Shown: positions 1 through 8,107 of the stretch, one piece after another
Position numbering within the stretch: position 1 is the first letter of the stretch
Layout: each line of letters begins with the position of its first letter
From: Allomuricauda sp.
GTDB lineage: Bacteria > Bacteroidota > Bacteroidia > Flavobacteriales > Flavobacteriaceae
Direction: 5' to 3'
NCBI RefSeq assembly: GCF_028282265.1
Contig: NZ_JANQIH010000101.1
Coordinates: 1-49,690 of the forward strand
DNA length: 49,690 nt
Made by a program: the position numbers and the translations under genes
The notes under the pieces: generated by a model
Told to the model about the DNA's origin: nothing
What the model saw: the letters and a program-made list of their open reading frames with translations, nothing else
Databases searched by the model: none

Positions 1-1952
1 TGGATGTTCCAACCAATGGAAAGTGCCGGGAATGTTGCGTACTTGTTGTTCGCCCCAAAACGGGAATCTCCGTCCCTTCTTATTGATGCCGAAAGCAAAT
101 AACGATCATCGTAAGCGTAATTTATTCTTCCAAAAACACTTCTCCTTGCTATGGTTTCGTCCCGCTCGGTAACTGTAATATCCTCTGGATCTAACAAGTT
201 ATAATTGATGATATCACTGAATGGAACATTTGTTCCGTCCAAAGCAGTACCGGTGATGAAGAAATTTTGAAATTCAAGTCCTGCAACAGCTGATATTTCA
301 TGTTTGCCATAGGTCTTGGCAAAATTCAATGTAGTCTCACTTAGGATTGATGTTCGCCTTACTTTGGTCCTATCCAACACCGTTTGGGTACCACGGGCCC
401 TTGAATCAAACTCGAGTCCTCTATAGGCAAAGTCTTCAGTATCTCTATAGTCCGCCCCTAAAACGGTTTTTATGTTCAACCCGTCCAAAATATTAAATTG
501 GAAATAAGAAGATAAGTTGGCGAAATAGGTCTTCTGCCATGCATCCGTATTGTCCAACTTCGTTGCCGGACCTGCATCACCAGACCCACCGATACCATTA
601 CCAACTCTTCCATAATGCCAGTCTTGTGCCGTATCTCCAGGTTGCAATGTATAAATGCTATTGTTAAATGGTGCGTCACCACCGCGATAACCCGAATCAA
701 AGGGATCTAAACCTAAAGCCTGAGCTTGTTGGTCCAATTGTTGGACAAATGCAATCGACTCTTCTGTGTGGTATATGGGGTGTATACTATAGGCCCTTAA
801 TAAATCTCTCATATCATGACCTACTATATCCCTTTTTGATGCAAATCCGTTGAAACTCAATCCTGTATTGAATATTTTGCCCAACTTTGTATCGATATTC
901 AAACGGGCATTGAGTCTTTCGAAACCTTGTGTGATTACAATACCCTCAGTGTTTTGATACCCAACAGAAGCAAAGTAATTGGAGTTTTCAGTACCCCCGC
1001 TCATGCTAAAATTATGGTTCATCGTGTAACCGGTTCGAAAAAGCCAGTCTTCTACGGCCACTACATCCGGAGCGTTTCTGTAGGCATTTATCTTATAATC
1101 AACAAAGGCCGGATCAAGTTCTGAAACGTCGAACCTCCCACTGGCAATACCGTCCTCAAGGATATTAGCCCACTCTCCGGCTGTTTTGAGCATCTCATTA
1201 TCCCCCAAGTACCTGTCCGATATGCTATAAAAAGTATTATAGGAAAAACTAGGCTTACCCTGTCTTCCCTTTTTGGTGGTAACGAGAATAACGCCATTGG
1301 CACCCCTAGAACCGTAAATGGCTGCGGAAGCTGCATCTTTCAATACCTCCAAACTTTCGATATCGTTTGGGTTTACGGTTGCCAGACTTCCAGAAATAGG
1401 ATATCCATCAACTACTATAAGTGGACTTGCATCACCATTAATTGAGGACGCAGCCCGAATTTGTATTTTGGGATCTGCACCGGGTGCCCCGTCTTGTTGT
1501 TGGATTAAAACACCCGATAGCTTACCACCAAGTGCATCATCAACCCTCTGGGCTTGAATGGCAGCAATTTCACTACCCTCTACTTTGGCAACCGCACCGG
1601 TTAATGAGGATTTTTTTCGAGTACCGTAACCAATCACAACCACTTCATCAAGCTGCGAAGTGTCTTCCAATAGCGTAATGTCTAAAACTGTTTGGTTTGT
1701 AATCGTTACGGTTTGTGTTGCGTACCCGATATATGAGAATTGTAATGTTTCACCGCTGGAAACACTAAGGGCATAATTGCCATCAAAATCTGTCTGGGAC
1801 CCTCTAGTGGTGTTCAATACCACCACGTTAGCACCTGGTATTGGTACTTTGTTCACATCGGTGATGGTTCCCGTTAGAGTAAACTCCTGAGAAAATAGCT
1901 GTATGTTGACCAACAACACTACAACCATCATCAATTTCGTTCTTAAATTCAT
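1..1952 (-). CDS. SusC/RagA-type TonB-dependent outer-membrane receptor (5' part, runs off the left edge)
   Basis: This is the N-terminal 650 or so residues of a SusC-family receptor that imports oligosaccharides across the outer membrane with TonB energy. The ATG at 1952 opens a Sec signal peptide (MNLRTKLMMVVVLLVNIQLFSQ). A carboxypeptidase-like regulatory domain follows (GTITDVNKVPIPGANV, QTDFDGNY), then the SusC signature LDEVVVIGYGTRKKSSLTG and a TonB plug (LVVDG-like IVVDGYPISGS, LKDAASAAIYGSRGANGV). The frame stays open to base 3, ending in a barrel segment FGANNKYATFPALSIGWNI that is typical of the family. The stop and the expected SusD partner lie outside the window. Upstream are kdgF and a PL7 lyase on the same strand, so alginate oligosaccharides are the likely cargo. 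An operator-promoter about 300 bp upstream matches the one before the lyase. Confidence 0.93.
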   Translation of the reverse strand, partial: MNLRTKLMMVVVLLVNIQLFSQEFTLTGTITDVNKVPIPGANVVVLNTTRGSQTDFDGNYALSVSSGETLQFSYIGYATQTVTITNQTVLDITLLEDTSQLDEVVVIGYGTRKKSSLTGAVAKVEGSEIAAIQAQRVDDALGGKLSGVLIQQQDGAPGADPKIQIRAASSINGDASPLIVVDGYPISGSLATVNPNDIESLEVLKDAASAAIYGSRGANGVILVTTKKGRQGKPSFSYNTFYSISDRYLGDNEMLKTAGEWANILEDGIASGRFDVSELDPAFVDYKINAYRNAPDVVAVEDWLFRTGYTMNHNFSMSGGTENSNYFASVGYQNTEGIVITQGFERLNARLNIDTKLGKIFNTGLSFNGFASKRDIVGHDMRDLLRAYSIHPIYHTEESIAFVQQLDQQAQALGLDPFDSGYRGGDAPFNNSIYTLQPGDTAQDWHYGRVGNGIGGSGDAGPATKLDNTDAWQKTYFANLSSYFQFNILDGLNIKTVLGADYRDTEDFAYRGLEFDSRARGTQTVLDRTKVRRTSILSETTLNFAKTYGKHEISAVAGLEFQNFFITGTALDGTNVPFSDIINYNLLDPEDITVTERDETIARRSVFGRINYAYDDRYLLSASIRRDGDSRFGANNKYATFPALSIGWNI

Positions 1953-2140
1953 TTGTTGTTCCGTTAATTTCAAAAGTTGAGTTAATCGCATATCCCTATC
2001 GGGAGTGCTTACAATCAGTTAGCGTACCACATCGATTCAGCAAATTTTTCAAGGAATTTGATTACTTTTGAATTCTTCAAATCTGCATGTAATGTGTATT
2101 TGTTGAATTTTACTTCCCTCCTACAAGAAGTAATCTATAA

Positions 2141-2164
2141 AAGGATAGGCGTGCACCTATCCTT
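2141..2164. terminator. Terminator-like hairpin in the susC leader
   Basis: AAGGATAGG (2141-2149) pairs perfectly with CCTATCCTT (2156-2164) around a 6-base loop. The plus strand continues with a run of T to 2169. Read on the minus strand the stem is followed by only a short TTTT stretch, partly inside the stem. It could end the PL7-kdgF transcript before susC, act as a leader attenuator, or work in both directions. No plus-strand gene lies upstream of it. Confidence 0.5.
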
Positions 2165-2235
2165 TTTTTATGCAGTGTTTTGTCTCATGTAAATGGAATT
2201 TTATTGGTTCTCGTTGTTTTATTGGTTGTCCAAAC

Positions 2236-2260
2236 TGGTTAACCAATTTGGTTTACCAAA
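2236..2260. promoter_or_regulatory. Double-palindrome operator, copy 1 (susC promoter)
   Basis: TGGTTAACCA, two bases, then TTGGTTTACCAAA. The same 25-bp arrangement recurs at 4812-4836 with only the two spacer bases changed. The first half extends to the perfect palindrome TTGGTTAACCAA on the copy 2 side; the second is a near-perfect palindrome. Centres lie about 13 bp apart. The last four bases (CAAA) form the TTTG of a minus-strand -7 box, so a bound protein would cover the start of transcription. This fits a repressor of LacI or GntR type, but no such regulator gene is in the window. Confidence 0.65.
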
Positions 2261-2264
2261 TATA
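2257..2264 (-). promoter_or_regulatory. Putative -7 box of the susC promoter (TATATTTG)
   Basis: On the minus strand this reads TATATTTG, a match to the Bacteroidota -7 consensus TAnnTTTG. The -33 position is only TTTT instead of TTTG. It overlaps the operator in exactly the same way as the PL7 promoter does at 4833-4840, which supports it. Transcription would start near 2250. Confidence 0.4.
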
Positions 2265-2380
2265 TGTAATCAGAAGGGTAAAAAAAAATGATTTCCTCAT
2301 TTAAATGTTAAAATTTTATGGTTTAATCATTTTAGCCCAGCCTGTCTCCAAAAAAAGAAGCAGAATTTCTATTTCTATAG

Positions 2381-2731
2381 CTAAGATTGCATGAAATCTT
2401 CTCTAATTGGACTGAACACATCAATCAAAACCCCGGCCTCAGTGCAGATTGCTCCGTGCAACGCATGAGGTGGGATATAGAAAGAATCCCCCCCTTTCAA
2501 GGTTTGCGTCTTGCCATCAATCGTTACATCAAAGCTGCCACTTTCGACATAGGTAACCTGTGAGTGGTAGTGCTCGTGCATTTGCCCCACCGCGCCCACT
2601 TCAAAGTGAACCTTGACCAACATGATTTTATCATCATAGCCCATAATTTTTCGTTTTAGGCCTTCTCCAACGACTTCCCAATCCAAGTCTGTTCCCTTTA
2701 TGAATTCTTTACTTGCTCCAAATGTTTTCAT
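2381..2731 (-). CDS. kdgF: KdgF-type cupin: converts 4,5-unsaturated uronate monomers to the linear keto form
   Basis: This is a 116-residue single-domain cupin. KdgF enzymes speed the ring opening of the 4,5-unsaturated monouronates left by alginate or pectin lyases, giving the linear 4-deoxy-5-hexoseulose uronate. The metal-binding cupin motif is visible as HEHYHSQ (His52, His54, His56, Gln58) with a further His at 92 in PPHALHG. GSFDVTIDGKTQTLKGGDSFYIP is the conserved cupin core. The length and this sequence match KdgF. It lies 54 bp downstream of the PL7 lyase on the same strand, so the two are probably co-transcribed. The enzyme has no signal peptide and should act in the cytoplasm. Confidence 0.85.
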   Translation of the reverse strand: MKTFGASKEFIKGTDLDWEVVGEGLKRKIMGYDDKIMLVKVHFEVGAVGQMHEHYHSQVTYVESGSFDVTIDGKTQTLKGGDSFYIPPHALHGAICTEAGVLIDVFSPIREDFMQS

Positions 2732-2785
2732 AGTATAATGCTCTTAATTAGTTGCCAAAACATGGCTTTTGTTTTTTCGTACGAT

Positions 2786-4804
2786 CTATTTGGGTGGGAT
2801 ACCAGGACCAATGGTTGCTTCCCTAAACCAAACTTCAGCGTAACAACCATTTTCATATTGTTTGGCAATGTCACCTCCATATATTTCAGCACCGGCGCAC
2901 CATACCCTATTGGTTTCCGGACTTTTTCCATTGGTTTGGTTATAGGCGCCCTGTTTAAAATAGTTCAACTCTCCACTATAGGCTATGGCTCTTTCCGTAC
3001 CATCTTGCCCTATGGGAACAAATAACTTCTCAACCTGTTTGGGTAAGTCTGAACGATTTACGTATTCAGATTTAATCAAGTTTTTGGTATATGTCTTCGA
3101 TTCGTGTCCTTCACTTTCAAAAGTGAGGTACATAATGCCTTTGTAAACATTTACCTCATAACTGAATTCTTCACCTAACTCGATGCCATCAAGTGGCTCA
3201 GTAGGATAGTCATTTTTACTTGCTCCAATAACGGACATATCATGTCCCCAGACCGCGGTTGAATAATCCCATCTACCTGAATTATCATCCCCTGCGGTAT
3301 TAATTTCATAGTTCCAAAAGACAGAGCCTTTTTCATGGCCTGGGAATTTTTTATAGAATATTTTTAATGGTTCATTCTCATGCCCCTCGCCACTATGAAT
3401 TTGACCCACCACTACCGAATAGGCAGCCGCGACCCTAGCATCACCCGAAGTGGAGACCTGCATTACCTTACAGGTTCCTGTCAAGTTACCTCCTTGTTCA
3501 GGAGTCCATTCCCTTTTTTCGTGCAGTTCTGTTCTTGTGTTGCTTGAGTTTTTTGAAGTAACTCCAGAATTTGGCGTTTTGTAAACTACCCAACGTCTTG
3601 TACCATCAATTACGGTATAAAAGAAATCTTTGTGCTCAAACTCAGTAAGATCTTCCGCTGTAGTTCCGTCTCCCATCAATATTTTGAATTTATCCATAAA
3701 GGGAATGACCTCATGGGGATAAACCGTTTTTTGACTTAAACCATCATTAGCTTCGAAATATCCCGCATTGGAAATGGCATCGTTGCTGATTTCGATGCTT
3801 GCTGATTTAAACCAAACCTCAGCATAATTTCCATCTGCATATTGTTTCTGGATATCCCCACCATGGGTCTCGGCACCTGAACACCAGACTTTGTTTACTT
3901 TGGGGTCTTTTCCGTTTGTTTGATTATAGCACCCTAACTTGAAAAAGAGTCCTTCTTCCAGATAAGCATTTTCACGCTCCACGCCATCCTGACCTACAGG
4001 CACGAATAGATTCTCAACTTGTTCTGGTATTTCAGAGCGCTTCGCATATTCAGATGAAATAAGGTTTTTGGTAAATGTTTTGGTTTCGTGCCCTTCGCTT
4101 GTGAATTTAAGGTACATGATTCCGTCCTTGACCTCAACCTCATAACTGAACTCTTCGCCTATAGCGATGCCATCTGTCGGTTCTGGCGGAGAAGTGTTTT
4201 CACCCGTTCCAACGACCGACATGTCATAACCCCAAATAGGATAGGAATAGTCCCATCTTTTTGAATTGTCGTCCCCCGCAGTATTAATTTCATAGTTCCA
4301 AAAGACCGAGCCTTTGGTATGGCCTGGAAATTTCTTGTAGAATATTTTTAGAGGCTCGTTCTCATGTCCATCGGCACTGTGAATTTGACCAACCACAACC
4401 GAGTATGTCGCGGCAACACGTGCATCTCCGGTGGATGAAACATTCATCACTTTTAGCGTGGCACTCATCTTGGATTCGGTCATGGGTGACCATTTTTTTA
4501 ATTGGGCCAGTTCGGTTCTTGTATTGTTCGAAGTACCATGGGTATTTCCCGCATTAGGGGTTTTAAAAATGACCCAATCCCCTTGCCCATCTTCCGCTGC
4601 GTAAAAAAAATCCTTATGTTCATAATCAATTGCCTGGCCTACATTGGTACCATCACCCAAGATTAAGTTCCAATGTTGGAAAAATGGTATGACCTCATTG
4701 GCGTTGATGGCTACTGCACCATTTTTAGTACTGTTATTAGAGTTCTTACATCCTACAATCAATAAAAAGGAGCAACATAATATAGGGAAGAGAAACTTGT
4801 TCAT
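2786..4804 (-). CDS. Tandem two-domain PL7 alginate lyase lipoprotein
   Basis: The 672-residue protein starts with a lipoprotein signal (lipobox LIVGC, Cys19). Two copies of an alginate-lyase-2 (PL7) domain follow, roughly residues 38-338 and 364-665. Each copy carries all three PL7 active-site motifs: RTEL (Arg96; Arg424), QIH (140-142; 468-470) and FFKLGCYNQ or YFKQGAYNQ (287-295; 615-623). The two copies are very alike, including the shared stretch GHENEPLKIFYKKFPGH, which points to internal duplication. PL7 enzymes cleave alginate by beta-elimination; QIH rather than QVH is often linked to activity on G-containing blocks. The protein is probably tethered to the outer membrane. It lies upstream of kdgF and has its own operator-promoter. 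Confidence 0.88.
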   Translation of the reverse strand: MNKFLFPILCCSFLLIVGCKNSNNSTKNGAVAINANEVIPFFQHWNLILGDGTNVGQAIDYEHKDFFYAAEDGQGDWVIFKTPNAGNTHGTSNNTRTELAQLKKWSPMTESKMSATLKVMNVSSTGDARVAATYSVVVGQIHSADGHENEPLKIFYKKFPGHTKGSVFWNYEINTAGDDNSKRWDYSYPIWGYDMSVVGTGENTSPPEPTDGIAIGEEFSYEVEVKDGIMYLKFTSEGHETKTFTKNLISSEYAKRSEIPEQVENLFVPVGQDGVERENAYLEEGLFFKLGCYNQTNGKDPKVNKVWCSGAETHGGDIQKQYADGNYAEVWFKSASIEISNDAISNAGYFEANDGLSQKTVYPHEVIPFMDKFKILMGDGTTAEDLTEFEHKDFFYTVIDGTRRWVVYKTPNSGVTSKNSSNTRTELHEKREWTPEQGGNLTGTCKVMQVSTSGDARVAAAYSVVVGQIHSGEGHENEPLKIFYKKFPGHEKGSVFWNYEINTAGDDNSGRWDYSTAVWGHDMSVIGASKNDYPTEPLDGIELGEEFSYEVNVYKGIMYLTFESEGHESKTYTKNLIKSEYVNRSDLPKQVEKLFVPIGQDGTERAIAYSGELNYFKQGAYNQTNGKSPETNRVWCAGAEIYGGDIAKQYENGCYAEVWFREATIGPGIPPK

Positions 4805-4811
4805 AAAAAAT

Positions 4812-4836
4812 TGGTTAACCAGATTGGTTTACCAAA
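4812..4836. promoter_or_regulatory. Double-palindrome operator, copy 2 (between PL7 and the aldolase-kdgK operon)
   Basis: TGGTTAACCA, spacer GA, then TTGGTTTACCAAA. It matches the site at 2236-2260 in 23 of 25 positions. It sits in the 106-bp gap between two divergent operons, so one bound protein could control both the PL7-kdgF transcript and the aldolase-KdgK-transporter transcript. For the minus-strand promoter it covers the start of transcription; for the plus-strand promoter it covers the -33 region. Confidence 0.7.
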
Positions 4837-4863
4837 AATACATATATTTGTAACACTGACAAA
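4833..4863 (-). promoter_or_regulatory. Promoter of the PL7-kdgF operon
   Basis: On the minus strand, TTTG (4863-4860) is followed after exactly 19 bases by TATTTTTG (4840-4833). This fits the Bacteroidota housekeeping promoter, TTTG-N19-21-TAnnTTTG. The PL7 start codon lies at 4804, giving a short leader. The operator overlaps the -7 box. Confidence 0.6.
4843..4850 (+). promoter_or_regulatory. Putative -7 box of the aldolase-kdgK operon (TATATTTG)
   Basis: TATATTTG matches TAnnTTTG and lies 60 bp before the ATG at 4911. No good TTTG is found at the -33 spacing; that region is occupied by the operator. The gene may therefore need an activator, or the box may be chance in AT-rich DNA. Confidence 0.35.
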
Positions 4864-4910
4864 TTTTTAACATAAAAAGCTTTCAGATAAACCACGGAAC
4901 TCACAAAATC

Positions 4911-5633
4911 ATGGCAAATAAAAACATTGTAGAAAAACTTAAAAAGGTAAGTACCGCTACCATTGCCACCTGTCTTTTCAAAAGAGGACTTAAAAATCAG
5001 TTTATTCAAGAAGTCAGGCCGCTAAGACTGGGAAAACCTGTGATGGTAGGACAAGCCTACACTTTGAGGTATATTCCAGCCCGTTCGGATTTGAATCCCA
5101 TCGAAATATTCAGGGATCCAAAACACTTACAGCGAGTCGCTGTAGAAGAGTGTCCATCAGGTTATGTGTTGGTCATCGACAGTCGAAAAGACGCTCGCGC
5201 CGCTTCAGCAGGCTCCATATTGATAACTAGACTAATGAAACGTGGTGTAGCTGGAGTCGTTACGGACGGTGGTTTTAGGGATTCAGCTGAAATTGCCGAA
5301 CTGGATTTCCCTTCTTTCCATAAACAACCCTCTGCACCTACCAATCTGACCCTTCATCAGGCCATAGCTGTGAATGAACCTATTGGTTGTGGGGATGTTG
5401 CCGTATTTCCGGGAGATTTTATTGTTGGCGATGCTGATGGGGTTATGGTCATTCCTTTCAATATTGCCAACGAAGTAGCCGAAGAGTGTTTGCAAATGAC
5501 GAAGTACGAAGAATTTGTGATGGAAAAAGTAAAGAAAGGACAATCAATCATAGGTCTATATCCACCAACCGACCCAAATACGCTAAAGGAATTTGAAGCT
5601 TGGAAGAACAATAAGGGGTTCAAATCAAACTAA
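4911..5633 (+). CDS. RraA-like family protein, possible pyruvate-type aldolase
   Basis: The 240-residue protein belongs to the RraA/HMG-CHA aldolase fold family, often mislabelled as dimethylmenaquinone methyltransferase. Conserved parts are GSILITRLMKRGVAGVVTDGGFRD (about residues 104-127, with the Arg-Asp pair that binds substrate and metal in the aldolases) and the C-terminal GDFIVGDADGVMVIP. Family members with aldolase activity split 4-hydroxy-2-keto acids into pyruvate and an aldehyde. The gene is 9 bp upstream of the KDG kinase gene, and no classical KDPG aldolase (Eda) is present in the window, so a role in cleaving KDG or KDPG is plausible but unproven. It has no signal peptide. The ATG is well placed behind the promoter region. 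Confidence 0.75.
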   Translation: MANKNIVEKLKKVSTATIATCLFKRGLKNQFIQEVRPLRLGKPVMVGQAYTLRYIPARSDLNPIEIFRDPKHLQRVAVEECPSGYVLVIDSRKDARAASAGSILITRLMKRGVAGVVTDGGFRDSAEIAELDFPSFHKQPSAPTNLTLHQAIAVNEPIGCGDVAVFPGDFIVGDADGVMVIPFNIANEVAEECLQMTKYEEFVMEKVKKGQSIIGLYPPTDPNTLKEFEAWKNNKGFKSN

Positions 5634-5642
5634 ATATGTTGT

Positions 5643-6647
5643 ATGGCTAAAAAGTTGATAACATTTGGAGAGGTAATGATGCGCCTTTCGCCTCCGGGAT
5701 ATGAAAAATTTGCCCAAGCCAATTCATTGGAGCTTGTGTATGGAGGTGGTGAGGCCAATGTTGCCATATCATGTGCTTACTTAGGGATGAAAGCGGCACA
5801 TGTAACGCGTTTCCCCGACAACGCTTTGGGAAAAGCTGCGACTCAATTTCTGCGAAAACATTGGCTCAGTACTGAACATGTTATTTATGGGGATGCCATG
5901 ATAGGTAAGTACTTTTTGGAAAAAGGTGCGGTACACCGTTCAAGCGAAGTAATCTATGAACGAGAAGGCTCTTCATTTTCCTTAGTAGAACCAGAAATGA
6001 TTGATTGGCAGGATGTGCTCAAAGATGCCGACTGGTTCCATTGGACCGGTATCACCCCCACCATTTCGGAAGGGGCAGCCCAATGTTGCTTGGATGCTAT
6101 AAAAACTGCAAAGAAAATGGGCATAAAAGTCTCCGGCGACATTAACTCTAGGGACAACATGTGGAAATACGGTAAGACCATGCAGGAAGTAATGCCTGAA
6201 TTGGTACGAGACTGTGATATTGTTATAATCAGCAGTAGGGGCATTCGAGAGATTTTCGGACTTGGACAACCCGATGATAAGTTCCGCGTAGCTGCCAAAT
6301 TGCTTATGAATACTTTTCCCAAAATTGAAAAAGTGGTAGGAAAAACGCGACGGTCCGTAAGCGCATCCCATCAACAGATTCTGGGTAAGTTGTGGAACGG
6401 AAAAGAGTATATCAAAACAGACACCTTAAATATCACTCCCGTCATAGACCGCGTGGGTACAGGTGACGCCTTTGCGGCAGGACTTATCTACGGGTTGTTG
6501 CACTACGATAGTGATATGGAAGCACTACGTTTTGCATCGGCAGCCTGTGCACTAAAACACACCGTTCCCGGTGATGTGAACTTGGTTTCTCTAAAAAATA
6601 TAATTAGTTTAACACATGGGGATACCTCGGGAGCAATCAAAAGATAA
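5643..6647 (+). CDS. kdgK: 2-dehydro-3-deoxygluconate (KDG) kinase, PfkB family
   Basis: The 334-residue PfkB-type sugar kinase phosphorylates KDG to KDPG with ATP. The N-terminal sugar-binding motif is GGGEANVAI. The C-terminal PfkB signature DRVGTGDAFAAGLIYG contains the catalytic base Asp275 and the anion hole. Length and both motifs are normal for the family. KDG is the common product of alginate breakdown and of the UxaC-UxuB-UxuA route coded at 19202-22622, so this kinase can serve both. It lies 9 bp after the RraA-like gene in one operon. Confidence 0.9.
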   Translation: MAKKLITFGEVMMRLSPPGYEKFAQANSLELVYGGGEANVAISCAYLGMKAAHVTRFPDNALGKAATQFLRKHWLSTEHVIYGDAMIGKYFLEKGAVHRSSEVIYEREGSSFSLVEPEMIDWQDVLKDADWFHWTGITPTISEGAAQCCLDAIKTAKKMGIKVSGDINSRDNMWKYGKTMQEVMPELVRDCDIVIISSRGIREIFGLGQPDDKFRVAAKLLMNTFPKIEKVVGKTRRSVSASHQQILGKLWNGKEYIKTDTLNITPVIDRVGTGDAFAAGLIYGLLHYDSDMEALRFASAACALKHTVPGDVNLVSLKNIISLTHGDTSGAIKR

Positions 6648-6691
6648 TGTTCGCAACTGTTTAAACTCATGATTTATTTTTCCTTTTGAAA

Positions 6692-7774
6692 ATGAAGAAT
6701 TTTGGAAAATGGACATTACTGCTAAGCTTCCTAATGGGAATAAGCGCCGTCCTACTCTGGTCTTTTGGTCAATACGAGTATTTGGCCCCTACAGTCATCG
6801 TGTTTTTTGTCGTATTGGCACTGGCATTTAATGCTATTGAAAAACTAAAAGGGTTCTCATTTACTATTTCGATTTTTGCGGCCGTTGCAGCCTCTTTGTT
6901 TTACCCTCAATTATTTCTTGAAATCGGGTCGTTCAAACTGACACGATTGATTGTTCCCATGTTGATTATCATTATGTTCGGAATGGGGACCTCTATGGGC
7001 ATCAAAGATTTTGTAGGAGTGGTAAAGATGCCCAAGGGAGTCTTGGTCGGCTTGATAGCACAGTTTTCCATTATGCCCTTTATCGGGTTTGGACTGGCCA
7101 AACTATCTGGGTTACCGCCTGAAATTGCCGCGGGCATTATTCTAGTGGGATGTTCCCCTGGTGGGTTGGCATCAAATGTTATGGCCTATATTTCGGGGGC
7201 AAATTTGGCCCTATCCCTTACTCTAACGGCTGTTTCAACACTGTTATCCCCTTTGCTGACACCTTTTTTTATGCAGCTTTTGGCCAATGAACTTGTTCCT
7301 ATTGATTTTTTGTCTATGTTTTGGAGTATTATCAAAATTGTAATCCTCCCCATATTGGCCGGACTTCTTTTTAACCATTTTGCCCATGGCAGGTTCAAAT
7401 GGTTGGACAAGGCCATGCCGATGGTATCTATGGCTGCCATTGCAATCATTATAACCATTATTACCGCTTCGGGAAGGGATTCCCTTCTATCTATAGGTTT
7501 GGTATTAATCACTGTCGTTATCGCGCACAATTTTTCTGGGTATATGTTGGGTTATTACGGGAGTAAACTGATGGGGCTTGATGAAAAATCTTCACGTACT
7601 GTGGCTTTTGAAGTTGGTATGCAAAACTCAGGCCTCGCCTCTGGAATCGCTTTGGAGATGGGACGACTCACTACCATGGGGTTGGCGCCCGCCGTGTTTG
7701 GTCCATTTATGAATATTTCCGGTTCGTCTCTGGCCACAATCTGGAAAGGTAAATCAAAGAAATCTTCTTCGTAA
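6692..7774 (+). CDS. Bile acid:sodium symporter (BASS) family transporter
   Basis: About ten hydrophobic segments fill the 360 residues. The BASS signature GCSPGGLASNVMAYISGANLALS (about residues 150-172) and the later EVGMQNSGLASGIAL are clear. These carriers couple sodium to uptake of organic anions: bile acids in animals, pyruvate and other 2-keto acids in plants. The position behind KDG kinase suggests a monouronate or 2-keto acid as substrate. The in-frame TTG at 6686 is possible but the ATG at 6692 is preferred. The gap to kdgK is 44 bp. Confidence 0.85.
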   Translation: MKNFGKWTLLLSFLMGISAVLLWSFGQYEYLAPTVIVFFVVLALAFNAIEKLKGFSFTISIFAAVAASLFYPQLFLEIGSFKLTRLIVPMLIIIMFGMGTSMGIKDFVGVVKMPKGVLVGLIAQFSIMPFIGFGLAKLSGLPPEIAAGIILVGCSPGGLASNVMAYISGANLALSLTLTAVSTLLSPLLTPFFMQLLANELVPIDFLSMFWSIIKIVILPILAGLLFNHFAHGRFKWLDKAMPMVSMAAIAIIITIITASGRDSLLSIGLVLITVVIAHNFSGYMLGYYGSKLMGLDEKSSRTVAFEVGMQNSGLASGIALEMGRLTTMGLAPAVFGPFMNISGSSLATIWKGKSKKSSS

Positions 7775-7824
7775 CTGTATTCTGAAAAGGTGAGAGCTTT
7801 AATACCGTGTAGTTAGACCATTAA

Positions 7825-8025
7825 ATGAAATACCAAAAAACAATATTGAATCGACTTGCGCTAATTATACTAATTATGAGCATATTGTTTTTTATTGGCC
7901 TTTACTTTTTAATGGGCTCTGGTCCTTGGGATGTTTTTGTTTATATATCTGTACTGCTTATAATCTTAGGAATATTTGTCTTAGATTTAATTATACAGTT
8001 TGTCAGAGATTTAATAAGGAACTAA
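7825..8025 (+). CDS. Small two-helix membrane protein, unknown
   Basis: A 66-residue protein with two hydrophobic segments (about residues 10-31 and 37-60) and basic ends. I do not recognise the family. It lies 50 bp after the BASS transporter gene and 82 bp before the next membrane protein gene, on the same strand. The length and two-helix pattern make it a plausible real gene, but no functional motif is visible. Confidence 0.5.
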   Translation: MKYQKTILNRLALIILIMSILFFIGLYFLMGSGPWDVFVYISVLLIILGIFVLDLIIQFVRDLIRN

Positions 8026-8107
8026 CTATAGTCAAAGTTCAAATAATGGATTCCATACCTCACTTGTAACAAAATGTTTTCATTGTAGACTCATTAGTTA
8101 AAATTAA

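Larger units (their letters stand above)
1953..2380. other. Intergenic region between kdgF and susC: promoter, operator and hairpin leader
   Basis: No gene is visible in these 428 bases. They hold a TATATTTG -7-like box (minus strand, 2264-2257), an overlapping double palindrome (2236-2260) and a terminator-like hairpin (2141-2164). If the box is used, the susC mRNA has a leader of roughly 300 nt, long for this kind of gene, with the hairpin inside it. The TonB receptor gene may therefore be transcribed from its own promoter rather than only from the PL7-kdgF transcript. Confidence 0.6.
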
